From positions 310,001 to 374,000 of the forward strand of contig NZ_FOFV01000002.1 of assembly GCF_900111005.1 (NCBI RefSeq): 64,000 nt of DNA, read 5' to 3'. Positions 25,560-39,434 of the stretch are shown here, piece by piece (position 1 is the first letter of the stretch; every line of letters starts with the position of its first letter). Source of the DNA: Lentzea albida. Lineage in GTDB: Bacteria; Actinomycetota; Actinomycetes; Mycobacteriales; Pseudonocardiaceae. The position numbers and the translations under genes were made by a program. A model generated the notes under the pieces. It searched no databases. It worked only from the letters and a program-made list of their open reading frames with translations, and was not told where the DNA came from.

Positions 25560-25575
25560 ACCGGTCTAGACCACT
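25560..25575. promoter_or_regulatory. DasR-like (dre) box upstream of chitinase-lectin
   Basis: ACCGGTCTAGACCACT at 25560-25575 differs at one base from the dre consensus ACTGGTCTAGACCACT known in Streptomyces. It lies 45 nt before the chitinase start. A second dyad, CCGGAAC-N2-GTTCCGG at 25523-25538, sits just upstream and could be a further regulatory element. Confidence 0.75.
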
Positions 25576-25619
25576 AACGTCGCCATGGGCGCTCGACGAA
25601 GTGGAAGGCCTCCCCTGCA

Positions 25620-26957
25620 ATGCGTTCATTCCGCTCACGCCTCGGTGCCGCCGGCCTCGCGCTGGCCGCCGCCGCGGCGACACTGACAGTCATGGCGCCT
25701 GCCGCGCAGGCCGCCTACCCCGCCGGGTTCAAGAGCGTCGGCTACATGCCGTCGTGGTCCGGCGACGTGAACTCCCTCCCCTACAACAAGCTCACGCACA
25801 TCAACTACTCGTTCGTGCTGCCGAACGGCAACGGCACGCTCCAGGGCGTGCCGGACCCGGGCAAGCTGCAGACGCTGGTGAGCCGCGGTCACGCGGCGGG
25901 CGTCAAGGTCTCGATCGCGGTCGGCGGCTGGAACGACGGCAACGACTCCGCGTTCGAACAGCTGGCGGGCAACGCGAGCTCGCGCACCACGTTCGTCAAC
26001 AGCCTGGTCAACCTCGTCAACCAGTACAACCTCGACGGCGTCGACATGGACTGGGAGTACCCGGATCCGGGCACCTCGGCGAACAACTACACCGCGATGA
26101 TGCAGCAGCTCGGCAACGAGCTGCACAGCCGCGGCAAGCTGCTCACGGCCGCGGTCGTGAGTGAGGGCGGCACGGCGAACGGCGTGCAGCCCGCGGTGTT
26201 CGGCATCGTCGACTGGCTGAACATCATGGCCTACGACGGCGGCAGCCCGCACGCGAACTACGACTGGTCGATCGCGTCGGTCAACTTCTGGAAGGGCCGC
26301 GGTCTCCCGGCGAGCAAGGCCGTGCTGGGCGTGCCGTTCTACAGCCGCCCGACCTACGTCTCCTACCGCGACCTCGTCGCGCAGGACCCGGCCAACGCCA
26401 ACCGCGACAGTTACAACGGCAACCAGTACAACGGTCTGCCGACGATCCGCCGCAAGACGCAGTGGGCGCTGGCCAACGCGGGCGGCATCATGAACTGGGA
26501 GCTCTCCCAGGACACGACCGGCAGCACCAGCCTACTCAACGCCATCTGGGAGACCGCGTCCGGCGGCAACCCCCAGCCTCCCACCGGCGGCACGATCACC
26601 GGTTTCGGCGGCAAGTGCGTGGACGTGGCCGCGGCGAACTCCGCCAACGGCAGCGCGGTGCAGCTCTACACCTGCAACGGCACCAACGCGCAGCAGTGGA
26701 CCCGCAACGGCAGCACGTTGCGCGCCTTGGGCAAGTGCCTCGACGCGTCCGGCACCGCCAATGGCGCCGTGACGCAGCTGTGGGACTGCACGGGTGCGGG
26801 CAACCAGCAGTGGACGCTCGAGTCCAACGGTCAGCTGCGCAACGCGGCGTCAGGAAGGTGTCTCGACGCCACCGGCAACAGCTCCGCCGACGGGACCAGG
26901 CTCCAGCTCTGGGACTGCGCCGGAACCGCCAACCAGCGGTGGACCATCAACGCCTGA
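25620..26957 (+). CDS. Secreted GH18 chitinase with C-terminal ricin-B lectin domain
   Basis: 445-residue exported chitinase. Signal peptide to about residue 30 (SRLGAAGLALAAAAATLTV, cleavage after AQA). The GH18 catalytic domain spans about 32-320: SIAVGGW strand, catalytic DGVDMDWE with the acid/base Glu, AYDGGSPHANYDW, and the C-terminal MNWELSQD. After a NPQPPTGG linker comes a CBM13/ricin-B trefoil with three QxW blocks (NAQQW, GNQQW, ANQRW), binding polysaccharide. Together with the 8151 enzyme it forms a chitin-degrading set, both with DasR-like boxes. Its last 36 codons are antisense to an SMR gene tail. Confidence 0.95.
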   Translation: MRSFRSRLGAAGLALAAAAATLTVMAPAAQAAYPAGFKSVGYMPSWSGDVNSLPYNKLTHINYSFVLPNGNGTLQGVPDPGKLQTLVSRGHAAGVKVSIAVGGWNDGNDSAFEQLAGNASSRTTFVNSLVNLVNQYNLDGVDMDWEYPDPGTSANNYTAMMQQLGNELHSRGKLLTAAVVSEGGTANGVQPAVFGIVDWLNIMAYDGGSPHANYDWSIASVNFWKGRGLPASKAVLGVPFYSRPTYVSYRDLVAQDPANANRDSYNGNQYNGLPTIRRKTQWALANAGGIMNWELSQDTTGSTSLLNAIWETASGGNPQPPTGGTITGFGGKCVDVAAANSANGSAVQLYTCNGTNAQQWTRNGSTLRALGKCLDASGTANGAVTQLWDCTGAGNQQWTLESNGQLRNAASGRCLDATGNSSADGTRLQLWDCAGTANQRWTINA

Positions 26958-27248
26958 TTTCAGGAACTTCAGGCCGATGACGCAGGCGATGATCCCGGTG
27001 AGGAACACGATCTTCCACGCGGAGACCGGTTCCTCGCCGGTGATCATCGCCCACGTCACCGTCAGGGCCGCGCCGATGCCGACCCACACGGCGTACGCGG
27101 TCCCGACCGGAATCCTCTTCATGCCGAAGGAGAGCCCGGCCATGCTCAGCGCGGCGGCGACCACGAAGAGCACGTAGGCCCCTTGGGACAGTGCCGTCGC
27201 CCAGACCGCCTCGAGCACGGCGCTCGCCAGCAACACGGCCCAGTACAT
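26850..27248 (-). CDS. SMR family multidrug efflux subunit with read-through tail
   Basis: 132-residue small multidrug resistance protein. Residues 1-97 hold the normal four helices: MYWAVLLASAVLEAVWATAL with the essential Glu13, then PVGTAYAVWVGIGAALTV and IACVIGLKFL. The usual SMR protein ends here. The next 35 residues (GVDGPPLVGGSGAVPE...) are encoded on the strand opposite the chitinase lectin domain. The body ends almost exactly where the chitinase stop codon lies, so the original stop appears to have been lost. It overlaps the second SMR gene by 1-2 nt (TGATG), so a paired heterodimer of the EbrAB/YkkCD sort is likely. Confidence 0.9.
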   Translation of the reverse strand: MYWAVLLASAVLEAVWATALSQGAYVLFVVAAALSMAGLSFGMKRIPVGTAYAVWVGIGAALTVTWAMITGEEPVSAWKIVFLTGIIACVIGLKFLKSGVDGPPLVGGSGAVPELEPGPVGGAVAGGVETPS

Positions 27249-27562
27249 CAGCTCACCACCTTCAGGCCCGCGACGCAGCCGATCAACGCGACCAGCAGCA
27301 ACGCGCGCGCCACCCCGAGCTTCTCCTCACCGCGCAGCACCGCGACGAGCACCGTGAGCACGGCGCCCACGCCGACCCACACCGCGTACGCCGTGCCGAC
27401 CGGGATCTCCCGCATCGCCCACGCGAGCCCGACGACGCTCAGCGTCATCGACACCGCGAACACCACCACCGGCCACGGCCGGCGGAACCCCTTCGAGGCC
27501 GCGAGCGCCGTGGCCCACACCGCCTCCAGCACCCCGGAGGCCACCAGCACGAACCAGTACAT
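27248..27562 (-). CDS. SMR family multidrug efflux subunit, first of pair
   Basis: 104-residue SMR transporter with normal length and four transmembrane helices. MYWFVLVASGVLEAVWATAL carries the conserved Glu13 needed for proton/drug exchange; REIPVGTAYAVWVGVGAVLTV is the signature loop and helix. It is the promoter-proximal gene of a two-gene efflux unit with the longer partner at 26850. Its ATG is immediately next to a 16-bp palindrome with no ribosome-binding site, suggesting a leaderless transcript with an operator on the promoter. Confidence 0.93.
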   Translation of the reverse strand: MYWFVLVASGVLEAVWATALAASKGFRRPWPVVVFAVSMTLSVVGLAWAMREIPVGTAYAVWVGVGAVLTVLVAVLRGEEKLGVARALLLVALIGCVAGLKVVS

Positions 27563-27578
27563 TGGTACGACCGTACCA
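27563..27578. promoter_or_regulatory. Operator of the SMR efflux pair
   Basis: TGGTACG-N2-CGTACCA, a perfect inverted repeat that touches the start codon of the first SMR gene. The site leaves no room for a leader or Shine-Dalgarno, so it must cover the -10 region of a leaderless promoter. A TetR-type repressor would be expected but no regulator gene is adjacent. Confidence 0.7.
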
Positions 27579-27602
27579 GAACCGGCGGCTACGATCACCG
27601 AC

Positions 27603-28475
27603 GTGGCCCCCAGCCTGGAGAACCTGCTGGTCGTAGGCGTCGCGTCGAGCGCCCTGTTCGACCTGAGCGCGTCCGACGCCGTCTTCTCCACCGAGGGCGA
27701 GGCCGCCTACCGCGCCTACCAGGAAGCACACCTGGCCGAGCCGTTCGCACCGGGCGTCGCGTTCCCGTTCCTCCGCCGGCTGTTGCGGCTCAACGCGCTG
27801 GACCCACTGGTCGAGGTCATCGTCCTCTCGCGCAACTCCCCCGACACGGGCCTGCGCATCCTGCGGTCGGCGGCCCACCACGGCCTGACGATCACGCGCG
27901 CGATCTTCACCGAGGGCCGCGCCCCGCACGAGTTCATGCCGGCCCTGAACATGTCGCTCTTCCTGTCCGCCAACGAGGAGGACGTCCGCAAGGCCACGCT
28001 GGCCGGCATGCCCGCGGGCCAGGTGCTCCAGTCGTCGTTCCAGGACGACGACGACCCGGCGCTGCGCATCGCGTTCGACTTCGACGGCGTGCTGGCCGAC
28101 GACGCGTCCGAGCGGATCTACCAGACCGGCGGCCTCGACCGGTTCCAGCAACACGAGGCCACGAACGTCGTCACACCCCTGGACCCCGGTCCGCTGCGGA
28201 ACTTCCTCGCGGGCGTCAACCGGATCCAGCGGGTCGCCGAGGACCGGGTGCGGGTGTCGGTGGTGACGGCCCGCTCGGCGCCCGCGCACGAGCGGGCGAT
28301 CAACAGCCTGAAGGCGTGGGGGCTGACGGTGAACGACGCGTTCTTCCTGGGAGGGTTGAGGAAGGCGCCGATCCTGGACGTGCTGCGGCCGCACATCTTC
28401 TTCGACGACCAGCGGGGACACCTGGTCCCGACGGTGCCGTGCGTGCACGTGCCGTTCGGCGTGTCGAACGAGTGA
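27603..28475 (+). CDS. 5'-nucleotidase of the NT5C1 family
   Basis: 290-residue cytosolic 5'-nucleotidase (family PF06189 by pattern). It hydrolyses nucleoside monophosphates. The N-terminal part FLRRLLRLNALDPLVEVIVLSRNSPDTGLR and HGLTITRAIFTEGR are family typical. The Asp-based catalytic motif is AFDFDGVLADDASERIY. VVTARSAPAHERAINSLKAWGL and FFDDQRGHL complete the HAD-like core. GTG at 27603 is the only reasonable start. It is divergent from the SMR pair and overlaps the downstream GNAT gene by 4 nt (GTGA), so the two are coupled. Confidence 0.85.
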   Translation: MAPSLENLLVVGVASSALFDLSASDAVFSTEGEAAYRAYQEAHLAEPFAPGVAFPFLRRLLRLNALDPLVEVIVLSRNSPDTGLRILRSAAHHGLTITRAIFTEGRAPHEFMPALNMSLFLSANEEDVRKATLAGMPAGQVLQSSFQDDDDPALRIAFDFDGVLADDASERIYQTGGLDRFQQHEATNVVTPLDPGPLRNFLAGVNRIQRVAEDRVRVSVVTARSAPAHERAINSLKAWGLTVNDAFFLGGLRKAPILDVLRPHIFFDDQRGHLVPTVPCVHVPFGVSNE

Positions 28476-29056
28476 TCCGCGTGCCCTACCTCGTGAGTCC
28501 CGCCCTGCCAGCAGGTTCGTTGCGCGCAACCGACCAACCGCACCTCGTCGTCGACGACCACCTGGCGTTGCGGCCGTGGCGGGAGGAAGACGCCGAGACC
28601 GTGCGAGCCGCCTTCGCCTGCCCCGCCGTCCAGCGGTGGCACGTGCGGCGCATGGACACGCTCGACGAGGCACGCGAGTGGATCGCGACCTGGGCCACGT
28701 GCTGGCACGACGAGAAGGACGCCAGCTGGGTGATCGTCGACGGCGACAGGCCGATCGGTCAGGTGGGACTGCGCGGCGTCTCGCTGTTCGAGGCGACGGC
28801 GGGCGTGTCGTACTGGGTGCTGCCCGACGCGCGGGGCGCAGGTGTCGCCGTGCGCGCGACGCAGGCGTTGACGCGGTGGGCCTTCGACTTCGGCCTGCAT
28901 CGACTGGTGTTGCAACATTCGACGGCGAACATCGCGTCGTGCCGGGTCGCCACCAAGCTCGGGTTCGCCGTCGAGGGGACGCTGCGCGGCAGCGCGCGGC
29001 ACGCGGACGGGTGGCACGACATGCACGTGCACGCCCGGATGCGCACCGACGGCTGA
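28472..29056 (+). CDS. GNAT family N-acetyltransferase
   Basis: 194 residues, RimJ/RimL-like. The N-terminal HLALRPWREEDAETVRAAFACPAVQRWHV begins the fold; GVSYWVLPDARGAGVAVRATQALTRWAFDFGLHRLVLQHSTANIASCRVATKLGF supplies the acetyl-CoA P-loop (residues about 108-150) and the typical downstream helix. It acetylates an amine, possibly a protein N terminus or antibiotic; not decided by sequence. The GTG at 28472 overlaps the nucleotidase stop by 4 nt; a GTG 9 nt further on is also possible. Two hairpins follow the gene. Confidence 0.88.
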   Translation: MIRVPYLVSPALPAGSLRATDQPHLVVDDHLALRPWREEDAETVRAAFACPAVQRWHVRRMDTLDEAREWIATWATCWHDEKDASWVIVDGDRPIGQVGLRGVSLFEATAGVSYWVLPDARGAGVAVRATQALTRWAFDFGLHRLVLQHSTANIASCRVATKLGFAVEGTLRGSARHADGWHDMHVHARMRTDG

Positions 29057-29070
29057 GAGCCCCAATCGCG

Positions 29071-29089
29071 ATCGTCGCGAAGCGACGAT
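29071..29089 (+). terminator. Hairpin after the GNAT gene
   Basis: ATCGTCGC (29071-29078), loop GAA, GCGACGAT (29082-29089): a perfect 8-bp stem 15 nt past the GNAT stop. It fits a plus-strand terminator although no T-run follows. Confidence 0.6.
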
Positions 29090-29122
29090 GAAACAACCCG
29101 GCTCGACACGGCCCGAAGGAAA

Positions 29123-29153
29123 GGCCCGGCCACCCCAACGGGATGACCGGGCC
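29123..29153 (-). terminator. Terminator of the carboxylase gene
   Basis: Arms GGCCCGG (29123-29129) and CCGGGCC (29147-29153). On the minus strand the stem is followed by TTTCCTT, giving an intrinsic-terminator-like end 14 nt past the carboxylase stop. Confidence 0.7.
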
Positions 29154-29166
29154 AGACCCCACCAAC

Positions 29167-34632
<5,466 letters not shown>

Positions 34633-34792
34633 CGACTTGGCTCCTCGCGGACATTACGACCTCAGCGGCACACGCCGCTCAATCGATGTACACACTCTCG
34701 TCTACTACCCGGTAGCAAAACCGCTAGATCGGAACGAGTTGAGCAGCGTGCTTTGTATGAAACCAACAAGGCACCAGGTCCTCGGCACAGCC
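34633..34792 (-). promoter_or_regulatory. Upstream region of the carboxylase gene
   Basis: 160 nt without a gene. Reading toward the carboxylase it holds the palindrome CTACCCGGTAG (34705-34715), a hairpin with arms AGCGGC/GCCGCT around ACAC (34664-34679), and the AGGAG ribosome-binding site (34641-34645) serving the TTG start. The hairpin lies in the likely leader; the palindrome is a possible operator. No promoter hexamers are convincing. Confidence 0.5.
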
Positions 34793-36016
34793 TCACTTGA
34801 GCCCGTGTCCCAACTCACCACCGCTCTCGCTGCCCACCTGTGACCATCCGATCACAGCGGCGACAGCGAGCGGTAATGCCGCGGTCACCAGAGCGGAACG
34901 GACCGACAGCGCGTCGGCCAGCACGCCCCCTGCCAGCGCGCCGGCCGGTTGCCCCACCCCGAACGTCATCATGCGCCCGACCAGGCCGACCCTCCCCTGA
35001 AGATGATCAGGGGTGATCAACTGACGCACCGTGATGCCGTTGACGACGACGACCGTCGAGGTCAGGCCCCACAGGGCGACGCCGAGCACGGCGAGCCACC
35101 ACGCCTGCGCCCCCACCAGCAGGCCCAGCACGCCCACGCCGGCGGTGAGCCCGGTCGCGGTGACGCGGCGGGGCTCGCAGGCGTCGCTGATCGCGGGCAT
35201 GAGGGCGGTGGCGGCGAACGACCCGGCGGCCAGCGCGCTGAACAGCACGCCGACGCGCGGATCGTCCTGCGGGACGTCGAACCCGCGGAAGGCGTAGACG
35301 ACGAGGAGCCCGGACACGGCGCCGCCCGCGACGGCCTGACCGAGACCCAGGCCGAGGAAGAGCCGGACTGTGGATTCTCTCCACAGGAACTCGAGTCCTT
35401 CGCGGATGTCGGCCCCGAGGACCGTGCGCGGCGGCCGCGAGGTGGTCATCGGCCGCAGGATCGTCCGCACGAGCGCCGCGGACACGGCGAAGCTCACCGC
35501 GTCGAGCGCCATCGTCCCGGCGGGCCCGTGGATCGCGAACAACACCCCCGCGACCGACGGGGCCGCGATGTGCACAGCGGTGGCCGTGCTCCAGACCGCG
35601 CTGTTGGCGCGCACGAGGTTCTCGCTCCCGACGAGCGCGGGCAGGGCCCCGAACGCGGCCGCGTCGAACCAGACACCGACGCTCGCCACCCCGCCCGCCA
35701 CCAGCATCAGGTGCACCGGCGTCAGCGCGCCGAAGGCGGAGGCGACGGGCACGCTGGCCAGCAGCCCGGCGCTGACCAGGTCCGTGACCACCATGACCGC
35801 GCGCCGGTGCACCCGGTCGGCGAGCGCGCCCGCGACCAGCCCGAACACCAGGTAGGGGGCCGCGGTCAGCGCCGCGAGCGCCGCCGTGTGCGCGGCGCTG
35901 CCGGTGAGCGAGTACATCAGGACGGGCAGCGCGACGCCCGACAGCGCGGACCCGGCGTTCGAGATCGCCCTGGCGAGCCAGAACCTCCTGAACTCCCGGT
36001 CCTGCCAGAGGGTCAC
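34793..36016 (-). CDS. MFS transporter (drug-efflux-like)
   Basis: 407 residues, about 12 membrane helices. MTLWQDREFRRFWLARAISNAGSALSGVALPVLMYSLTGS is the typical start of the bacterial enterobactin/macrolide-exporter-like MFS branch (MefA/EntS style), and ADRVHRRAVMVVTDLVSAGLL is the loop 2-3 signature with a basic motif. VRQLITPDHLQGRVGLVGRMMTFG in the second half is also diagnostic. It exports small molecules; substrate unknown. The GTG start at 36016 comes 1 nt after the stop of the LysM protein gene, so both are in one transcript. Confidence 0.9.
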   Translation of the reverse strand: MTLWQDREFRRFWLARAISNAGSALSGVALPVLMYSLTGSAAHTAALAALTAAPYLVFGLVAGALADRVHRRAVMVVTDLVSAGLLASVPVASAFGALTPVHLMLVAGGVASVGVWFDAAAFGALPALVGSENLVRANSAVWSTATAVHIAAPSVAGVLFAIHGPAGTMALDAVSFAVSAALVRTILRPMTTSRPPRTVLGADIREGLEFLWRESTVRLFLGLGLGQAVAGGAVSGLLVVYAFRGFDVPQDDPRVGVLFSALAAGSFAATALMPAISDACEPRRVTATGLTAGVGVLGLLVGAQAWWLAVLGVALWGLTSTVVVVNGITVRQLITPDHLQGRVGLVGRMMTFGVGQPAGALAGGVLADALSVRSALVTAALPLAVAAVIGWSQVGSESGGELGHGLK

Positions 36017-36017
36017 A

Positions 36018-36509
36018 TCAGGACTGCGGAACCCTGATCACGGTCCCCGGGCTGATCACGTTGGGGTCCGTGATGACGTGCGGGTTGGCCCGCACCAGCC
36101 GCGTGTAGAGGTTGCCGGAGCCGTAGAAGTGCGTGGCGATCGACCACAGCGTGTCGCCGGCCTTGACCACGTACTCCTGGTAGACCCGGTACCCAGGCAC
36201 GATCCGCGGCCCGTACACCACCGGCACGATCACCTTGTCGAGCTCGGCGCCGTCCTCCGGTGACTCCCAGAAGACCTCGACGAAGAGCCGGTCGAGCGCG
36301 AACGACGCCCCCGACACGTCGACCCGCACCTGGAACTGGCCGTGGCCGCCGACCCCGTCCCCGGCGCTGAACCCGCCGGTCACCTCATCGTGCCCCTCGT
36401 GCACGCGGTACCGGAACCGCGCCTCGAACGCGCCGCCCGCGGTGCCGGCGATGTGCACCTGGCCGCCGACGAGGCCGAGCGGGCGGGGCTGTTGTACGTC
36501 GATGGACAT
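36018..36509 (-). CDS. Gmad2-LysM domain protein
   Basis: 163 residues. The first part (HIAGTAGGAFEARFRYRVHEGHDEV, ASFALDRLFVEVFWESPEDG) resembles the Gmad2 immunoglobulin-like domain of spore germination-associated proteins. The C-terminal 50 residues form a LysM (VKAGDTLWSIATHFYGSGNLYTRLVRANPHVI, then PGTVIRVP) binding peptidoglycan or chitin. No clear signal peptide is visible, so it may be cytoplasmic or use another route. ATG at 36509 follows GGGGGAG. It is the first gene of the unit with the MFS gene. Confidence 0.8.
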   Translation of the reverse strand: MSIDVQQPRPLGLVGGQVHIAGTAGGAFEARFRYRVHEGHDEVTGGFSAGDGVGGHGQFQVRVDVSGASFALDRLFVEVFWESPEDGAELDKVIVPVVYGPRIVPGYRVYQEYVVKAGDTLWSIATHFYGSGNLYTRLVRANPHVITDPNVISPGTVIRVPQS

Positions 36510-36585
36510 GTCTCCCCCTTCCTCCACCCGTAAGTCGTGAGGGGCGGGGGGTGCGTTGCCGGGGTTCACCCCGGTGGCGCAACGG

Positions 36586-36667
36586 TGGTGGAGGTCGGAG
36601 TCGAACCGACTCTGCACAAAAGCTCCCGTTTTACAGACGGGCGGGGCTCCACAGCCCCCTCTCCACC
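36586..36667 (-). tRNA. tRNA-Tyr (GUA)
   Basis: An 82-nt class II tRNA. Acceptor arms GGTGGAG and CTCCACC close the molecule; the anticodon arm is CCCGT-CTGTAAA-ACGGG, so the anticodon is GUA; the variable arm is long, as expected for bacterial tRNA-Tyr; the T arm is GTCGG-TTCGACT-CCGAC. The discriminator is A and CCA is not encoded (CCG follows). Confidence 0.95.
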
Positions 36668-36812
36668 CTTGTTCGAACACATTTCTTCACACGCGAACGA
36701 GCACTCTGACCTGGCCTTACAGCGGCATGCACCACTTTCCCCGATCTTCGTCCAGCGCGCCAACCATTTGTTTGCGGCATCCCCGGGAAACGTCTTTTCA
36801 CGCCGGAGCGAC

Positions 36813-39386
36813 ATGCAGGACGTGAGGGTCGTGGGGCGCGGCCGTGAGCTCGCCGCGGTGCGGTCGTGGCTCGCGGCGGGGACCGGACGGCTGGTGCTCT
36901 GCGGCGGTGAGCCGGGCATCGGCAAGACGCGGCTGGCCCAGGAGCTGGCCGGGCACGCCCTCGCGCTCGGCCGGGAGGTGGTGTGGGGGCACTGCGTCGA
37001 GACCGCCGGGGCGCCCGCGTTCTGGCCGTGGCGGCAGGTGCTGAAGGCGGCCGGCGCGGATCCCGACGCCGTGCTCGCGCACGACGCCGAGGTGCCGCAG
37101 GACCGGTTCCGGGTGTTCGACGCGGTCACGACGGCGCTGGACCGCGACGGGCTGGTGGTCGTCTTGGAGGACGTCCACTGGGCGGACGAGGCGTCGTTGC
37201 TCGTGCTCGCCCACCTGGCCACGCACCTGCGGACCGTGCTGCTGTTCGCGACGTTCCGCGATCCGTGCCCGGCGGTCGCGGACCTCATGCGCTCGGCCGA
37301 CCGGATCGACCTGCACGGGCTGTCCGCCGACGAGGTCGCGGAGCTCGCCGGAGCGGAGCACGCGGCCACGATCACCGAGCTGACCGGCGGCAACCCGTTG
37401 TTCGTCACGGAGATCGCCCGCGCTCTCGAGGACGGCACCTGGCGTGCGGACCGGCCACCGCGCAGCGTGCGCGACATCGTCGCCGCCCGTCTCGCCAAGC
37501 TCTCCCCCGACGCCCGCGAGCTGGTCAAGACCGCCGCGCTGATCGGCCGCGACTTCGACCTCGACCTCGCCGCGAGGGCGTCGGACCTGCCGATCAGCGC
37601 CCTGGACGAGGCGGCGACGCTGATCGACGCGACCGGGCACCGGTTCACGCACGCGCTGACCAGGGACGCCGTCGAGGCCTCGCTCTCCCCCGCCGAACGC
37701 CGGGTGCTGCACCGCCGGATCGCGGAGGCCATGGCGGGCAGCACGCGCTACGCGGACGTCGCCCGGCATTGGCACGCTTGCGGCGCGGCGGAAGAGGCGC
37801 GCGGGTGGACCATCCGCGCGGCGCGGGACGCGGTGACCCGGCTCGCCTACGAGGAAGGCGTGCGCCTGTACCGCGCGGCCGCGGAACTGGGCGACAGCAA
37901 CGAGGTCCAGGTCGCGCTCGGCCGGGCGGCCTACTTCGCCGGGGACCTGGCCACGTGCGTCCAGGCCGCCCAGCGCGCCGCCGAACTCGCCACGGATCCC
38001 GAACAGGTCGCCGAGGCGGCCCTGGTGCTCGAGGCCGCACCCGGTGCGGGCGTCAACGCGGTCGCGACCCCGTTGTGCGACAACGCCCTCCGCCACGACG
38101 TCCGCCCGGCGACGCGCGCCCGCCTGCTGGCCCAGCGCAGCCACCTGGCGTTCTACCGCGGCGAGCAGCACCGGCTCGACCGGCTGAGCCGCGAGGCGCT
38201 CGCGCTGGCCAGGGGTGACGACAGGGCGCTCGCCGAGGCGTTGCACGCCAGGCAGGAGGCGTGTCCCGGTCCGGCCGGCCGGGCCGAACGCCTCGGGCTC
38301 GCCACCGAGATGATCGCGCTCGCCCACCGCACGCACAGCCCGCGCGGAGCGATGTGGGGCTCGCTGTGGCGCGTCCACGCGTTGGTCGAGAGCGGCGAGC
38401 TCGCCGCGGCGCAGGAGGAACTGCCCGCACTCGAACGGGCCTGCGAGCGCGTGGGCGGCCAGGTCCCGCTGTGGCACCTCGACGTCGTGACGGCCTGCAT
38501 CGCCCAGGCGCAGGGCCGGTTCGCGGAGGCGAGGGAGACGGGCCGCCGCGCTTACGACCGGATGCGCGTCATCGAGCGCGAACCCGCGTCGGGCGCCTAC
38601 TTCGCCCTGCAGTGCGGGCTTTCGTGCCACCTCGACGTCTCGGAGGACGGCCTCGCGCTGGCCCGCCACTTCCACGACCCGCCGCCGCGGTTCCGGTTGA
38701 TGTCGAAGCTCACGCGGGCGTTCCTGTTGCTGCGCGCGGGTTTCCGCGACGAGGCGCTGGAGTTCTACCGCCGCTGCGGCCCGGTCGCCGAGTGGGACCT
38801 GCCCGCGTTCTTCGTGCTGCCCGGTCTGGTCGACGCCGTGCTCGTGACGTCCGGACTGGGTCTGACCGACGACCTGCGGCAGGTCCTGCCCCGGCTCGCG
38901 GGGTTCCGCGGTGAGCACGCGGCCGGAAACGGCGTCGCGTACATGGGCCCGGTGACGCTGGCGCTGGGCCGCGGCCACCTGGCGCTCGGTGAGCACGAGC
39001 AGGCCGTCGCCGACCTGACCGCCGCGGCCGACGAGGCGTCACGGGCGGGCGCGCCGGCCTTCGCCGCCGAGGCCCGCTGGCACCTCGCGGCCGCCCTGCG
39101 CGCACTGGGACGCGACGCCGACGCCGTGCAGCGCGCCGCCGACCGCACGATCCGCGCGCTGGGCATGACGGCGTTCGCCACGACCGAGCTGAGCAGCCGC
39201 GAGCACGAGGTCGCGGAGCTGGTGACCGCGGGCCTGACCAACCGCCAGATCGCGCGAAGGCTGGTGATCTCCGAGCGGACCGCCCAGAACCACGTCCAGC
39301 ACATCCTCACCAAGCTCGGCTTCCGCACGCGCAGCCAGATCGCGGCGTGGATGAGTACCGCACCGAGTAGTCCGGCGGATGGCTGA
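36813..39386 (+). CDS. Large ATPase-LuxR regulator (LAL/MalT-like)
   Basis: 857 residues. The N-terminal AAA-type domain has Walker A GGEPGIGKTRLAQ near residue 30 and Walker B VVVLEDVHWADEASLLVLAHL near 115, the usual LAL form. A long helical middle with TPR-like repeats (about 330-780) ends in a LuxR helix-turn-helix: SSREHEVAELVTAGLTNRQIARRLVISERTAQNHVQHILTKLG. Such proteins are ATP-dependent activators of pathways and clusters; the target is not visible. The ATG at 36813 is chosen as it opens the conserved VVGRGREL; the upstream frame overlaps the tRNA. It lies just downstream of the tRNA on the opposite strand. Confidence 0.9.
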   Translation: MQDVRVVGRGRELAAVRSWLAAGTGRLVLCGGEPGIGKTRLAQELAGHALALGREVVWGHCVETAGAPAFWPWRQVLKAAGADPDAVLAHDAEVPQDRFRVFDAVTTALDRDGLVVVLEDVHWADEASLLVLAHLATHLRTVLLFATFRDPCPAVADLMRSADRIDLHGLSADEVAELAGAEHAATITELTGGNPLFVTEIARALEDGTWRADRPPRSVRDIVAARLAKLSPDARELVKTAALIGRDFDLDLAARASDLPISALDEAATLIDATGHRFTHALTRDAVEASLSPAERRVLHRRIAEAMAGSTRYADVARHWHACGAAEEARGWTIRAARDAVTRLAYEEGVRLYRAAAELGDSNEVQVALGRAAYFAGDLATCVQAAQRAAELATDPEQVAEAALVLEAAPGAGVNAVATPLCDNALRHDVRPATRARLLAQRSHLAFYRGEQHRLDRLSREALALARGDDRALAEALHARQEACPGPAGRAERLGLATEMIALAHRTHSPRGAMWGSLWRVHALVESGELAAAQEELPALERACERVGGQVPLWHLDVVTACIAQAQGRFAEARETGRRAYDRMRVIEREPASGAYFALQCGLSCHLDVSEDGLALARHFHDPPPRFRLMSKLTRAFLLLRAGFRDEALEFYRRCGPVAEWDLPAFFVLPGLVDAVLVTSGLGLTDDLRQVLPRLAGFRGEHAAGNGVAYMGPVTLALGRGHLALGEHEQAVADLTAAADEASRAGAPAFAAEARWHLAAALRALGRDADAVQRAADRTIRALGMTAFATTELSSREHEVAELVTAGLTNRQIARRLVISERTAQNHVQHILTKLGFRTRSQIAAWMSTAPSSPADG

Positions 39387-39434
39387 CCAGCGCGAACTTC
39401 CTAGGTTGGGGTCACATCGACCGAGGAGGACACC

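Noticed and set aside
36537..36812. In-frame N-terminal extension of the ATPase-LuxR protein
   Set aside because: It would run through the tRNA-Tyr gene; the conserved protein starts at 36813.
36798..38996. 732-residue minus-strand open frame opposite the ATPase-LuxR gene
   Set aside because: Shadow of a gene with clear Walker and HTH motifs on the other strand.
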